Below are positions 1-5,960 of a stretch of 5,965 nt of DNA, piece after piece; positions within the stretch are counted from its first letter, which is position 1, and every line of letters begins with the position of its first letter. The notes beneath the pieces are model-generated. The model did no database searches and was not told the origin of the DNA. It saw only the letters and a list, made by a program, of their open reading frames with translations. Source of the DNA: Candidatus Dormiibacterota bacterium. GTDB lineage: Bacteria; Chloroflexota; Dormibacteria; Aeolococcales; Bog-877. The stretch is taken from contig PLDE01000174.1 of the NCBI GenBank assembly GCA_003135035.1, forward strand, positions 1-5,965. Direction: 5' to 3'. The translations under genes were made by a program, and so were the position numbers.

Positions 1-327
1 CTCACCGAGACGGCCCAGGTCGACGGCTGCCCGAAGACTGCGGGCGATCAGACGCTGGATCTCCTGGGAGCGGCCTTCGACCCGATTGCCGCGCTCCCGG
101 GGACTGCGCTCGTGGGTCGACCTCGGCAGCATTCCATACTCGGCAGTCACCCAGCCCGCCCGCGAGCCGCGCCGGTGGGCCGGCACCCGGCCTTCGACGG
201 TTGCCGAGCAGAGGACGGTGGTCGCGCCCATGGTGATCAGGGCCACTCCCTCAGCCCAGCTCCGCACCGAGGTGTCGATCACGATCGGGCGGAGTTGGTC
301 GACAGCCCTACCGCCCAGCCGCTCCAT
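1..327 (-). CDS. rph: RNase PH (tRNA 3'-end phosphorolytic exoribonuclease), N-terminal 109 residues, cut by window edge
   Basis: RNase PH trims the 3' ends of tRNA precursors phosphorolytically as a cytoplasmic hexameric ring. I translated this frame by hand because it is open at the left edge. It begins with ATG at 327 and runs without a stop to base 1, giving 109 residues of a protein usually near 240-250. The family signature is clear: DQLRPI near residues 10-15, [17 protein letters not shown] at 58-74, and [16 protein letters not shown] at 85-100. Arg86 sits where the family has a phosphate-binding arginine; the second one (near 126) lies outside the window. The N-terminal DGR usual in the family reads GGR here (residues 5-7). 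The ATG overlaps the tatC stop by one base (TGATG), so translation is probably coupled to tatC. Identity is secure; only the C-terminal half is unseen. Confidence 0.96.
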   Translation of the reverse strand, partial: MERLGGRAVDQLRPIVIDTSVRSWAEGVALITMGATTVLCSATVEGRVPAHRRGSRAGWVTAEYGMLPRSTHERSPRERGNRVEGRSQEIQRLIARSLRAAVDLGRLGE

Positions 328-1160
328 CAGCGGTGCAGGCCGTGGGCGATGACCAGCACGCTCAGCTCGTAGAGCAAGATCAAGGCGACGGAGAGAAAGG
401 TGGGCGTGAAGGGATCGGCACCCGGGGTAACGATCAGGGCCACCCCGACGATGACGAAGTAGGCCGGCTTGCGCCAGCGCCGCAGCTTGGCGCTGCTGAG
501 AATTCCCGCCGCCCCCAAGGTGCAGAGAACCACCGGCATCTCGAAGGTGACGCCGAAGATGAGCACCACCAGCGCCAGGAAGGTGAGGTAGGCGTTGAGG
601 TCGGGCAGATACACGGCATCGCCATTCAGGAAGGTGGCCAGGAAGGTGAGTCCGACGGGGAGAATGAAGTAGGCAAAGAGGCCGCACAAAGCGAAGAAGA
701 AAAGCGCGCCAAAGATGAAGGGAAAGGCCAGGTTGCGCTCGCTGCGACGCAGTCCCGGCCTGACGAAGGTCCAGATCTGCCAGACGGTGATCGGCAGCGA
801 AAGCACGATGCCGGCGGCGGCGGCGACCTTGAAGGGAATCGAGAGCCCCTCGATGGGGCTGGTGACCACTACTCGCTGACCGAAGGGAGAGTGGGTGTGG
901 CTGAGGGCGAGGTGCAGGGGGCGCTCCAGGATCCAGATCATTTGATGGTTGAAGACGAAGGCGACGCCGGTGGCAAGTACCCAGGCGACCAGGCTGATGA
1001 GAAGAACCCGGCGCAGTTCCTCAAGGTGCTCGATCAGGGTCAGCTGGCGCTCGTCGGCAAGAGGCTCACTGGTCTGGGATCGAGCAGAACGTCCAGCTCC
1101 GGCCATCCGTCCGGTGGCCAAAACGCTAGCCCTCGCCCCAGATCCAGCCCGCCGAAGCAC
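327..1160 (-). CDS. tatC: Sec-independent protein translocase subunit TatC
   Basis: TatC is the polytopic inner-membrane receptor of the twin-arginine pathway, which binds RR signal peptides and exports folded, often cofactor-loaded proteins. With the longest start (GTG at 1160) it has 277 residues. Family landmarks are all present: LIEHLEELR at 42-50 (Glu48 and Arg50 match E. coli Glu15 and Arg17), TSPIEG at 100-105, [11 protein letters not shown] at 132-142 (Glu141 matches Glu103), FGVTFEMPV at 202-210, and TPGADPF at 245-251 before the last helices. About six hydrophobic segments lie between 51 and 273. The start is uncertain. GTG 1160 has no clear ribosome site. TTG 1121 (264 aa) has GAGG 9 bases upstream. 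ATG 1106 (259 aa) has only a very close GGA. All three keep the whole conserved core; the extra N-terminus is basic and unconserved-looking. No tatA or tatB is visible in the window. The stop overlaps the rph start. Confidence 0.96.
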   Translation of the reverse strand: MLRRAGSGARASVLATGRMAGAGRSARSQTSEPLADERQLTLIEHLEELRRVLLISLVAWVLATGVAFVFNHQMIWILERPLHLALSHTHSPFGQRVVVTSPIEGLSIPFKVAAAAGIVLSLPITVWQIWTFVRPGLRRSERNLAFPFIFGALFFFALCGLFAYFILPVGLTFLATFLNGDAVYLPDLNAYLTFLALVVLIFGVTFEMPVVLCTLGAAGILSSAKLRRWRKPAYFVIVGVALIVTPGADPFTPTFLSVALILLYELSVLVIAHGLHR

Positions 1161-1190
1161 TGACCAACCCGTTGCATGTTGGGGCTAGCG
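1124..1190 (-). repeat. 9-bp perfect inverted repeat around the tatC start region
   Basis: CGCTAGCCC at 1124-1132 is matched by its exact reverse complement at 1182-1190, with 49 bases between. In minus-strand RNA the arms could pair into a GC-rich stem whose 3' arm contains part of the GAGGG that would serve TTG 1121, and which ends just before TTTT. If tatC starts at TTG 1121 or ATG 1106, the structure lies in the 5' leader and could hide the ribosome site. The repeat is seen directly; the function is inference, and a 9-bp match over this span could occur by chance in G+C-rich DNA. Confidence 0.45.
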
Positions 1191-1228
1191 GCGCCGACCC
1201 CTGGTCTAAACCGATCACTGCGGATGCC

Positions 1229-1256
1229 TCCGGGGGCGCCGGCGATGGTGCCCGGA
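1229..1256 (-). repeat. Imperfect hairpin in the hemL-tatC gap
   Basis: On the minus strand TCCGG-GCACC and GGCGC-CC-CCGGA can pair around a 6-base loop (ATCGCC), with one A-C mismatch and a two-base bulge. It lies directly downstream of the candidate -10 element, so it would be at or near the 5' end of a tatC transcript, or in the trailer of the hemL transcript. No T-run follows on either strand, so it is not a standard intrinsic terminator. Confidence 0.3.
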
Positions 1257-1264
1257 GTATATCA
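1256..1264 (-). promoter_or_regulatory. Candidate extended -10 promoter for tatC-rph
   Basis: The minus strand reads TGATATACT, which fits the extended -10 pattern TGnTATAAT with one mismatch. It is the only AT-rich hexamer of this quality in the gap between hemL and tatC. No convincing -35 lies 16-18 bases upstream, but extended -10 promoters depend less on one. The start of transcription would be near 1249, giving a leader of roughly 90 to 145 bases depending on which tatC start is used. This would allow tatC-rph to be expressed apart from the heme genes. Confidence 0.4.
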
Positions 1265-1275
1265 GCGGCCCCAAT

Positions 1276-1283
1276 TCACCTCC
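1276..1283 (-). promoter_or_regulatory. Isolated strong Shine-Dalgarno-like sequence (GGAGGTGA)
   Basis: GGAGGTGA on the minus strand is a full match to the anti-Shine-Dalgarno core, yet no long reading frame follows. Four bases after GGAGG a TTG at 1274 opens a 19-codon frame ending at TGA 1215-1217, with an Arg/His-rich C-terminal part (SGHHRRRPRRHPQ). It could be a leader peptide on read-through RNA from hemL, or chance. The candidate -10 element at 1256-1264 lies inside this small frame, so a tatC transcript starting near 1249 would not carry it. Confidence 0.15.
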
Positions 1284-1323
1284 GCAGCAGGTCACTTCGA
1301 AAACAGCGGCGCCAAAACCGAGC

Positions 1324-2589
1324 TCAGGCAGCCTCCAGAGCAGCCATACCGGCGTCGAAGGCGCTCACCACCAGATCAATGTCGGCGGGCTCGTGACGGA
1401 GTGATAGAAACAGCGACTCGAAGGGGGACGGTGGCCAGAAGACACCCCGCTGGAGGAGCTCCCAGTGGACCCGAGCGAACGCCTCGCGGTCCGCCTCAAG
1501 GGCGCTCTGGTAGTCGGTCACGGCATGACCTGAAAAGTAGACGGTCAGCATCGAGCCCTGGCGGTTGATCTGCAGAGGGCATCCCCGGCGCTGGGCAGCG
1601 CCCAGAATCCCTGCCTCCAACTGCGCTCCCAGGGCCTCCAGTCTTTGGTAGCTGTCGCCCTGGTCCAGTTCGCTGAGGACGGCCAGGCCGGCGGCCACGG
1701 CCAGCGGATTGCCGCGTAGCGTCCCCGCCTGATACACGTTTCCCTCGGGCGCCAGCTGGTACATGAGGTCACGGCGGCCCCCGAAGGCCCCGACCGGCAG
1801 GCCGCCACCGATCACCTTGCCCAGACAGGTCAGATCGGGAGTGATCGAGAAGAGGCCCTGGGCACCGCCTCGGCCAACCCGAAATCCGCTGATGACCTCA
1901 TCGAAGATGAGCAGGCTGCCGTGGCGAAGTGTGAGCTGGCGGATCAGCTCGAGGTAGCCCGCTCGGGGAAGGACGACACCCATGTTTCCCGGCACCGGCT
2001 CGACGATCACGGCGGCAACCTGGTCGCCCGAGCGCGCGAAGAACGCTGAAATGGCCTCCTCGTCGTTGAAAGGGAGCACCGCGGTGTCGGCGACGGTGCC
2101 CTGGGGCACCCCGGGGGAGCCCGGGAGAGAGAAGGTCGCGACCCCAGATCCGGCCGACGCCAGGAGGGAGTCACTGTGGCCGTGATAGCAGCCGGCGAAC
2201 TTGACCAGGAGGTCTCGCCCGGTTGCTGCCCGCGCCAGGCGGATGGCGCTCATGGCCGCCTCGGTGCCGCTGTTGACCAAGCGCACCATCTCCAGGCTGG
2301 GCATGCGCCGAGCGATCTGCTCGGCGAGCTCGACCTCCGCCTCGGTGGGGCCGCCAAACGCCTCCCCCAGCGCCAGCTGTTGGCTGATCGCAGCCACGAC
2401 CTGGGGATGGAGGTGGCCCAGGATCAGAGGGCCGTAGGCGAGCACCAGATCCAGATAGCGGTGCCCGTCGATGTCGTAGAGGAACTGCGCCTCGGCGCGA
2501 TTGAAGAAGGGTGGAGTGCCGCCCACGCCGCGAAAGGATCGAACCGGGCTGTTGACCCCTCCCGGCAGGGATTGCCGGGCGCGGGTCAT
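1324..2589 (-). CDS. hemL: Glutamate-1-semialdehyde 2,1-aminomutase
   Basis: HemL is a PLP-dependent cytoplasmic dimer that shifts the amino group of glutamate-1-semialdehyde to give 5-aminolevulinate, the last step of the C5 route. The 421 residues show the full family pattern: LPGGVNSPVR at 8-17, VNSGTEAAMSAIRLARA at 105-121, CYHGH at 134-138, IFDEVISGFR at 228-237, LGKVIGGGLPVGAFGG at 256-271 with Lys258 as the PLP lysine, and SPFESLF at 388-394. Adding 15 gives Synechococcus GSAM numbering, and Ser14, Arg17, Tyr135, Ser148, Asn202, Asp230, Lys258, Tyr286, Thr290 and Glu391 all match its active-site residues. Two differences stand out: SWGP is AYGP (Trp67 becomes Tyr52) and GTLSGNP is GTLRGNP (Arg292). 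ATG 2589 is chosen because GGAGG lies 5 bases upstream. The frame stays open upstream with weakly family-like residues (SLERSEAA) but no usual start codon close by. It follows the isomerase gene by 41 bases. Confidence 0.97.
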   Translation of the reverse strand: MTRARQSLPGGVNSPVRSFRGVGGTPPFFNRAEAQFLYDIDGHRYLDLVLAYGPLILGHLHPQVVAAISQQLALGEAFGGPTEAEVELAEQIARRMPSLEMVRLVNSGTEAAMSAIRLARAATGRDLLVKFAGCYHGHSDSLLASAGSGVATFSLPGSPGVPQGTVADTAVLPFNDEEAISAFFARSGDQVAAVIVEPVPGNMGVVLPRAGYLELIRQLTLRHGSLLIFDEVISGFRVGRGGAQGLFSITPDLTCLGKVIGGGLPVGAFGGRRDLMYQLAPEGNVYQAGTLRGNPLAVAAGLAVLSELDQGDSYQRLEALGAQLEAGILGAAQRRGCPLQINRQGSMLTVYFSGHAVTDYQSALEADREAFARVHWELLQRGVFWPPSPFESLFLSLRHEPADIDLVVSAFDAGMAALEAA

Positions 2590-2594
2590 GGCCG

Positions 2595-2600
2595 CCTCCG
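2595..2600 (-). promoter_or_regulatory. Ribosome binding site of hemL
   Basis: The minus strand reads CGGAGG ending 5 bases before ATG 2589. This is the best-placed Shine-Dalgarno sequence in front of any gene here and decides the hemL start over upstream in-frame codons. It fits a gene that, unlike its upstream neighbours, does not overlap the preceding stop and so cannot rely on coupling. Confidence 0.75.
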
Positions 2601-2630
2601 ATCGCTCCAGGGAGAAGCCCTGGCCTTGGC

Positions 2631-3323
2631 TCAGGGGAGCTGCTCCCGGACGGTTATGTTCATCAAGTCCCCTTTCTTCACCTTGGCCGCGATGTTGAGG
2701 CCGGAGACCACCTCGCCAAAGAGGTTGTAGCTGGCGGGCAGGCTGAAGGACGACAGGGTGATGAAGAACTGGCTGCCGTTGGTGTTGGGCCCAGCATTGG
2801 CCATGGCCACCGATCCCGGTTGATAGGCGCTGCTCTTGTAGAGGGGACTGACCACTTTCTCGTCGTCGAACTTGTAGCCGGGGCCGCCGGTGAGGTCGTT
2901 GTTGGGGCTGCCCCCCTGGATCACCGGCCCGCCGGGAGCGGTGGATGGGTCTCTCCCCCAGCGCAAGCCATCAAAGAAATGGTTGCGCACCAGGGTCACG
3001 AAATTGTTCACCGTGTGGGGCGCCCAGCCGGGGACCAGGCAGATGACGATGTCGCCGTCGGCGGTGGCGATGGTCGCCTGGTAGAGGCGCTCGGAGTCGA
3101 TCGTGAATGCGGGAGCCTTCGAGTAGTGGTGCACCGAGGAGGGCTGGTCCAAGGGTCCGAGCGGCTCGCTGAAGTTGGCGGTCGAGCAGTCTGCACTGGT
3201 CACAGGGGAGGTCCTCCTGGTGGCGGCCACGTTGATGAAATAAGCGCCCACTCCGACCACGGCGGCGACCAGCAGCCCGGCCAGAACTGCACTCGCCAAC
3301 CGGCCGCTGCGAGACAGATTCAC
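2631..3323 (-). CDS. Membrane-anchored cyclophilin-type peptidyl-prolyl cis-trans isomerase
   Basis: The 230-residue protein has a short basic N-terminus, one hydrophobic segment at about 9-31 (signal anchor or uncleaved signal), a linker to about 80, and a cyclophilin domain at about 82-228. Cyclophilins speed cis-trans isomerisation of X-Pro bonds; this one should act outside the cytoplasmic membrane. Family marks are HTVNNFVTLV (103-112), FFDGLRWGR (116-124), VIQGGSPNNDLTGGPGY (134-150), MANAGPNTNGSQFFITL (174-190) and NLFGEVVSGL (200-209). Arg124, Gln136 and Phe187 match Arg55, Gln63 and Phe113 of human cyclophilin A. The stretch between the Arg and Gln is four residues longer than usual and carries DPSTAPGGPVI, losing the Phe60 position, so activity may be altered. 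Start GTG 3323 overlaps the hemB stop as GTGA, with GAGG four bases upstream. It sits inside the heme block, between hemB and hemL; its clients are unknown. Confidence 0.92.
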   Translation of the reverse strand: MNLSRSGRLASAVLAGLLVAAVVGVGAYFINVAATRRTSPVTSADCSTANFSEPLGPLDQPSSVHHYSKAPAFTIDSERLYQATIATADGDIVICLVPGWAPHTVNNFVTLVRNHFFDGLRWGRDPSTAPGGPVIQGGSPNNDLTGGPGYKFDDEKVVSPLYKSSAYQPGSVAMANAGPNTNGSQFFITLSSFSLPASYNLFGEVVSGLNIAAKVKKGDLMNITVREQLP

Positions 3324-4306
3324 CCTGCCTCTTCCAGCCAGCGGCAGATGTCGCGGGCGAAGTAGGTGAGTATGAAGTCGGCCCCGGCTCGGCGCATGGC
3401 CAGGTGGGTCTCCAGCACGGTGTCCTTCAGCTCCAAGCCTCCGGCGGCCGCCCCTGCCCGGAGCATGGCGTACTCGCCGCTGACGCTGAATACCCCGAGG
3501 GGTTGGTCGAAGTGCTGCCGGGCATCGAGGACCACGTCCAGGTAAGGCAGGGCCGGCTTGACCATGAGCAGATCGGCGCCCTCCAGTACGTCCATCTCAA
3601 TTTCTCGCATGGCCTCGCGGCGATTGGCAGGGTCCATCTGGTAACTGCGCCGGTCCCCGAACTGAGGCCGGCACTCGGCGGCATCTCGAAAAGGCCCGTA
3701 AAAGGATGAGGCGAACTTGGCGGCGTAGGCGAGGATGGCGGTCTGCTCGAGACCCGCCTCATCAAGGGCCGATCGGATCGCTGCCACCTGGCCGTCCATC
3801 ATCCCTGAGGGAGCGATGACGTCGGCCCCGGCAGCCGCCTGGCTGACAGCAGTCTTGGCGTAGAGGGCGATCGTGGCGTCGTTGTCGACGTCTCCGTGCT
3901 CGGTCAGGACGCCGCAATGGCCATGGTCGGTGAACTCATCGAGACAGTCGTCGGCGATCAAGAGCAGGCTCTCCCCGACCGCCTGGCGCAGACGCCGGAG
4001 GGCCCGCTGAACCACCCCCTGCTCGTCCCAGGCGAAGGAACCCTGGGCGTCCTTGCGGGCGGGGATGCCGAAAAGGATAATCCCCGGAATCCCCAGAGCC
4101 ACGGCTTCCTCAGCCACCTTGACGAGGGACTCGGTTGTCTCCTGGAAGACCCCAGGCATGGTCGGCACCTCGCGCCGGGTCTCGATCGCCTCGCTGACAA
4201 AGACGGGCAGGATCAGATCCCTGGCGCTGAGGGACGACTCGCGCACCAGGCTGCGCAGCAAGGGGTTACCGCGCAGTCGACGGGGACGTTCCTCGGGAAA
4301 ACTCAT
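3320..4306 (-). CDS. hemB: Delta-aminolevulinic acid dehydratase (porphobilinogen synthase)
   Basis: HemB condenses two 5-aminolevulinates into porphobilinogen in the cytoplasm, usually as an octamer. The 328 residues match the family in length and order: RGNPLLRSL (12-20), LILPVFV (31-37), MPGV (50-53), GIPGIILFGIP (72-82), the metal-site segment DDCLDEFTDHGHCG (119-132), DVIAPSGMMDG (162-172), AAKFASSFYGPFRDA (195-209), LMVKPALPYLD (247-257) and SVSGEYAML (274-282). Lys197 and Lys250 are the two Schiff-base lysines. The metal site has Cys121 and Cys131 but Asp123 where the classical zinc form has a middle Cys, an intermediate between zinc and non-zinc types that I recall from actinobacterial enzymes. 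ATG 4306 overlaps the hemD stop as ATGA; the nearest GGAG is more than 10 bases upstream, so translation probably depends on coupling. The stop overlaps the isomerase start. Confidence 0.98.
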   Translation of the reverse strand: MSFPEERPRRLRGNPLLRSLVRESSLSARDLILPVFVSEAIETRREVPTMPGVFQETTESLVKVAEEAVALGIPGIILFGIPARKDAQGSFAWDEQGVVQRALRRLRQAVGESLLLIADDCLDEFTDHGHCGVLTEHGDVDNDATIALYAKTAVSQAAAGADVIAPSGMMDGQVAAIRSALDEAGLEQTAILAYAAKFASSFYGPFRDAAECRPQFGDRRSYQMDPANRREAMREIEMDVLEGADLLMVKPALPYLDVVLDARQHFDQPLGVFSVSGEYAMLRAGAAAGGLELKDTVLETHLAMRRAGADFILTYFARDICRWLEEAG

Positions 4307-5088
4307 GGTTGGCGATCATTCTCCGGTAAAGGGCCGAGGCGCATCTCCACGGCGTCGACCAGGCCCGCCAGCGAGTGCTCCTCTGCGATCAGCCCGGGGG
4401 CCATTCCCGAGGCCTTGACCGCCGCCGCGGTAATCGGACCGATGCAGGCGATCAGAACGGATCCAGAGACCGTCTGTGGTCCCCATAGGGTCCGAAAGCA
4501 CTCGACTGAACTGCCGCTGGTGAAGAGGATGCAGTCCAGGGCAGGGTCGGCCATGACCCGGTCGAGCGCCGAACGCGACCCCGGATCTGGGGTCATCCGG
4601 TACAAGTCGACCAGCTCCAGCTCCGCGCCGGCTCCTGCAAGGGCAGTCGGCAGAACCTCCCGGGCGCCCTGTGCCCGAGGCAGGAGCACCCGGCGCCCGC
4701 GGACTCCCTGAGCGAGCAGGTGCTCCGCCAAGGACTCGGCAATGTAGTTGCTTGGCAGAGACTGCACGGGCCATCCCGACTCGCGCACAGCGGCCGCCGT
4801 CCCGGGCCCAATCGCGAAGATCCGTACCGGCGGCCTGGACTCGGATGAACTCGGCAAGAGCAGGTGCACGGCGTTGGCGCTGGTGAAGACGACGTCGTCC
4901 CAGCGTCCCCGGCTGATCCCCTCTCCGAGTTCCCGCAAGCTGTCCTCATCGAGGAGGGCTTGCAGCCGCATCACCGGGACCGACACGGGCTTGGCGCCCC
5001 GACTCCGGAGCAGCTCGGTCAACTCCTCGGCCTGATGCGCGGCCCGGGTGACCAGGATGCGTCGCCCGGCAAGAGTTAAGGCGCTCAG
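4303..5088 (-). CDS. hemD: Uroporphyrinogen-III synthase, probable CTG start
   Basis: HemD closes hydroxymethylbilane with inversion of ring D to give uroporphyrinogen III, the branch point to heme, siroheme and corrinoids. The protein is weakly conserved but has both Rossmann-like lobes and the expected motifs (numbered from CTG 5088, 261 aa): GRRILVTRA at 8-16, FTSANAV at 68-74, AIGPGTAAA at 92-100, LLPRAQGAREVLP at 135-147, LYRM at 162-165, FTSGSSV at 189-195, CIGPITAAAV at 215-224. The first usual start codon is TTG 5022, but that would delete the first beta strand with LVTRA. Upstream of it the frame holds no ATG, GTG or TTG back through the end of hemC that I checked (to about 5139). 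CTG 5088 overlaps the hemC stop as CTGA, mirroring the ATGA and GTGA junctions downstream, so I infer it as the start. No Shine-Dalgarno precedes it. The end overlaps hemB by 4 bases. Confidence 0.9.
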   Translation of the reverse strand: MSALTLAGRRILVTRAAHQAEELTELLRSRGAKPVSVPVMRLQALLDEDSLRELGEGISRGRWDDVVFTSANAVHLLLPSSSESRPPVRIFAIGPGTAAAVRESGWPVQSLPSNYIAESLAEHLLAQGVRGRRVLLPRAQGAREVLPTALAGAGAELELVDLYRMTPDPGSRSALDRVMADPALDCILFTSGSSVECFRTLWGPQTVSGSVLIACIGPITAAAVKASGMAPGLIAEEHSLAGLVDAVEMRLGPLPENDRQP

Positions 5089-5960
5089 CGGAGTTGGCCC
5101 GCCAGATCGACGGCCAGGTCGGAGATGCCGGTCAGCGCCGTCTCTCCACTGACCCGGCGAACCGGCGCGCCCATCTCAGGCGCCCAGGCGACCGTGAGCT
5201 GGGCCCGCTCCAGGCCCACCGGCTCGGCGAGCGCCCCCAGGGGAAGCTGGCAGCCGCCGCCCATCTGGGTCAGGACCAGGCGCTCCGCCTCGACGCAGCG
5301 GCGGGTGCTGAGATCATCGATCAGAGCTGCCATTTCGGCGAGGCGGGTACCCACCCGAGCCTGGATGGCGATGGCGCCCTGGGCAGGGGCCGGAGTGCAC
5401 TCGCGCTGGGGGTCGAGTGCTCGCCCCTCCGCGAGGCGGCCGATCCGGAGCAGACCCGCCATAGCGAGGAGGCAGCCATCGAACTCGCCCGCCCGCACCT
5501 TGCTGATCCGGGTGTCGACATTGCCTCTGATGGTCGCCATTGCCAAGTCGGTGCGAAGGGCCAGCAGCTGGGCGGCGCGCCTCGGCGAGGAAGTGCCGAT
5601 CCGTGCGCCCGAGGGCAGATCTGAAAGATAGGAACCTCCGCCCGCGACAAGCGCGTCCCGGGGATCGGCTCGGGCAAGGAAGGCGGCGATGACCAAGTCG
5701 GCGGCGATCTCGGTGGGCAGATCCTTGGCACTGTGCACGGCTCCATCCACCTGACCGGTGCGCAGCGACCGCTCCAGCCGGGATGTGAACCACCCCTCTC
5801 CGGGCTGATCCGGGGCGATCGCCGCCGGACTGAGGTCGCCATCGGAGTCCACGACCACGGTGGTGAACTTCTCGTCCGGAAACCTGGCTCTGAGGGCTGT
5901 CAGCGCCAACTCGGCCTGGACCCGCGCCAGTGCGCTCCCCCTGGTGGCGAGCGCGATCAC
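5085..5960 (-). CDS. hemC: Hydroxymethylbilane synthase (porphobilinogen deaminase)
   Basis: HemC joins four porphobilinogens into hydroxymethylbilane in the cytoplasm, using a covalently bound dipyrromethane. The 291 residues cover all three domains. Key residues match E. coli with an offset of 4: Arg7 and Ser9 (ATRGS), Lys79 and catalytic Asp80 (VHSAKDLP), Arg127/Arg128 (GTSSPRRAAQL), Arg145 and Arg151 (RGNVDTR), Arg172. Cys237 in GGGCQLPLGA is the cofactor-attachment cysteine. The usual GGKGLF loop reads PGEGWF (53-58), so E. coli Lys59 is replaced by Glu55 while Phe58 is kept. GTG 5960 gives a family-typical N-terminus, though the purine-rich GAGGA lies directly against it, and a start just beyond the window cannot be excluded. 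GTG overlaps a TGA in another frame (GTGA), the same junction type as the genes that follow. It leads directly into hemD. Confidence 0.96.
   Translation of the reverse strand: MIALATRGSALARVQAELALTALRARFPDEKFTTVVVDSDGDLSPAAIAPDQPGEGWFTSRLERSLRTGQVDGAVHSAKDLPTEIAADLVIAAFLARADPRDALVAGGGSYLSDLPSGARIGTSSPRRAAQLLALRTDLAMATIRGNVDTRISKVRAGEFDGCLLAMAGLLRIGRLAEGRALDPQRECTPAPAQGAIAIQARVGTRLAEMAALIDDLSTRRCVEAERLVLTQMGGGCQLPLGALAEPVGLERAQLTVAWAPEMGAPVRRVSGETALTGISDLAVDLAGQLR

Noticed and set aside
86..372. Two overlapping plus-strand frames at the left edge
   Set aside because: The minus strand here encodes the RNase PH N-terminus with clear family motifs, so these are shadows.
333..1163. Long plus-strand open frame (276 codons) opposite tatC
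   Set aside because: It is the complement of tatC, is rich in Gly/Glu/Asp/Gln runs typical of antisense frames in G+C-rich DNA, and shows no domain; TatC on the other strand is unmistakable.
1181..1201. GGGG...CCCC palindrome-like sequence with a CGGCGCCG core
   Set aside because: The arms are unequal (CTAG against A) and the core leaves almost no loop, so it is probably compositional.
1229..1323. Intrinsic terminator after hemL
   Set aside because: GC-rich hairpins occur in the gap, but none is followed by a T-run on the minus strand.
2176..2730. Plus-strand open frame spanning the hemL start and the end of the isomerase gene
   Set aside because: It is antisense to two recognised genes and their boundary, with no recognisable motif. 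Other plus-strand frames (for example 3896-4711 and 5094-5624) fail for the same reason.
3427..3765. Second minus-strand frame inside hemB (112 codons)
   Set aside because: It is an out-of-frame reading of the hemB coding sequence with Ser/Pro/Arg-rich low-complexity content; similar frames inside hemL, hemD and hemC were dropped for the same reason.
4303..5022. hemD starting at TTG 5022
   Set aside because: It would remove the conserved first strand (RRILVTRA), which is encoded in frame immediately upstream.
5080..5095. Programmed -1 frameshift producing a HemC-HemD fusion
   Set aside because: hemD is in the -1 frame relative to hemC, but there is no slippery heptamer near the stop (GGC CAA CTC CGC TGA). 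Stop-start overlap explains the arrangement more simply.
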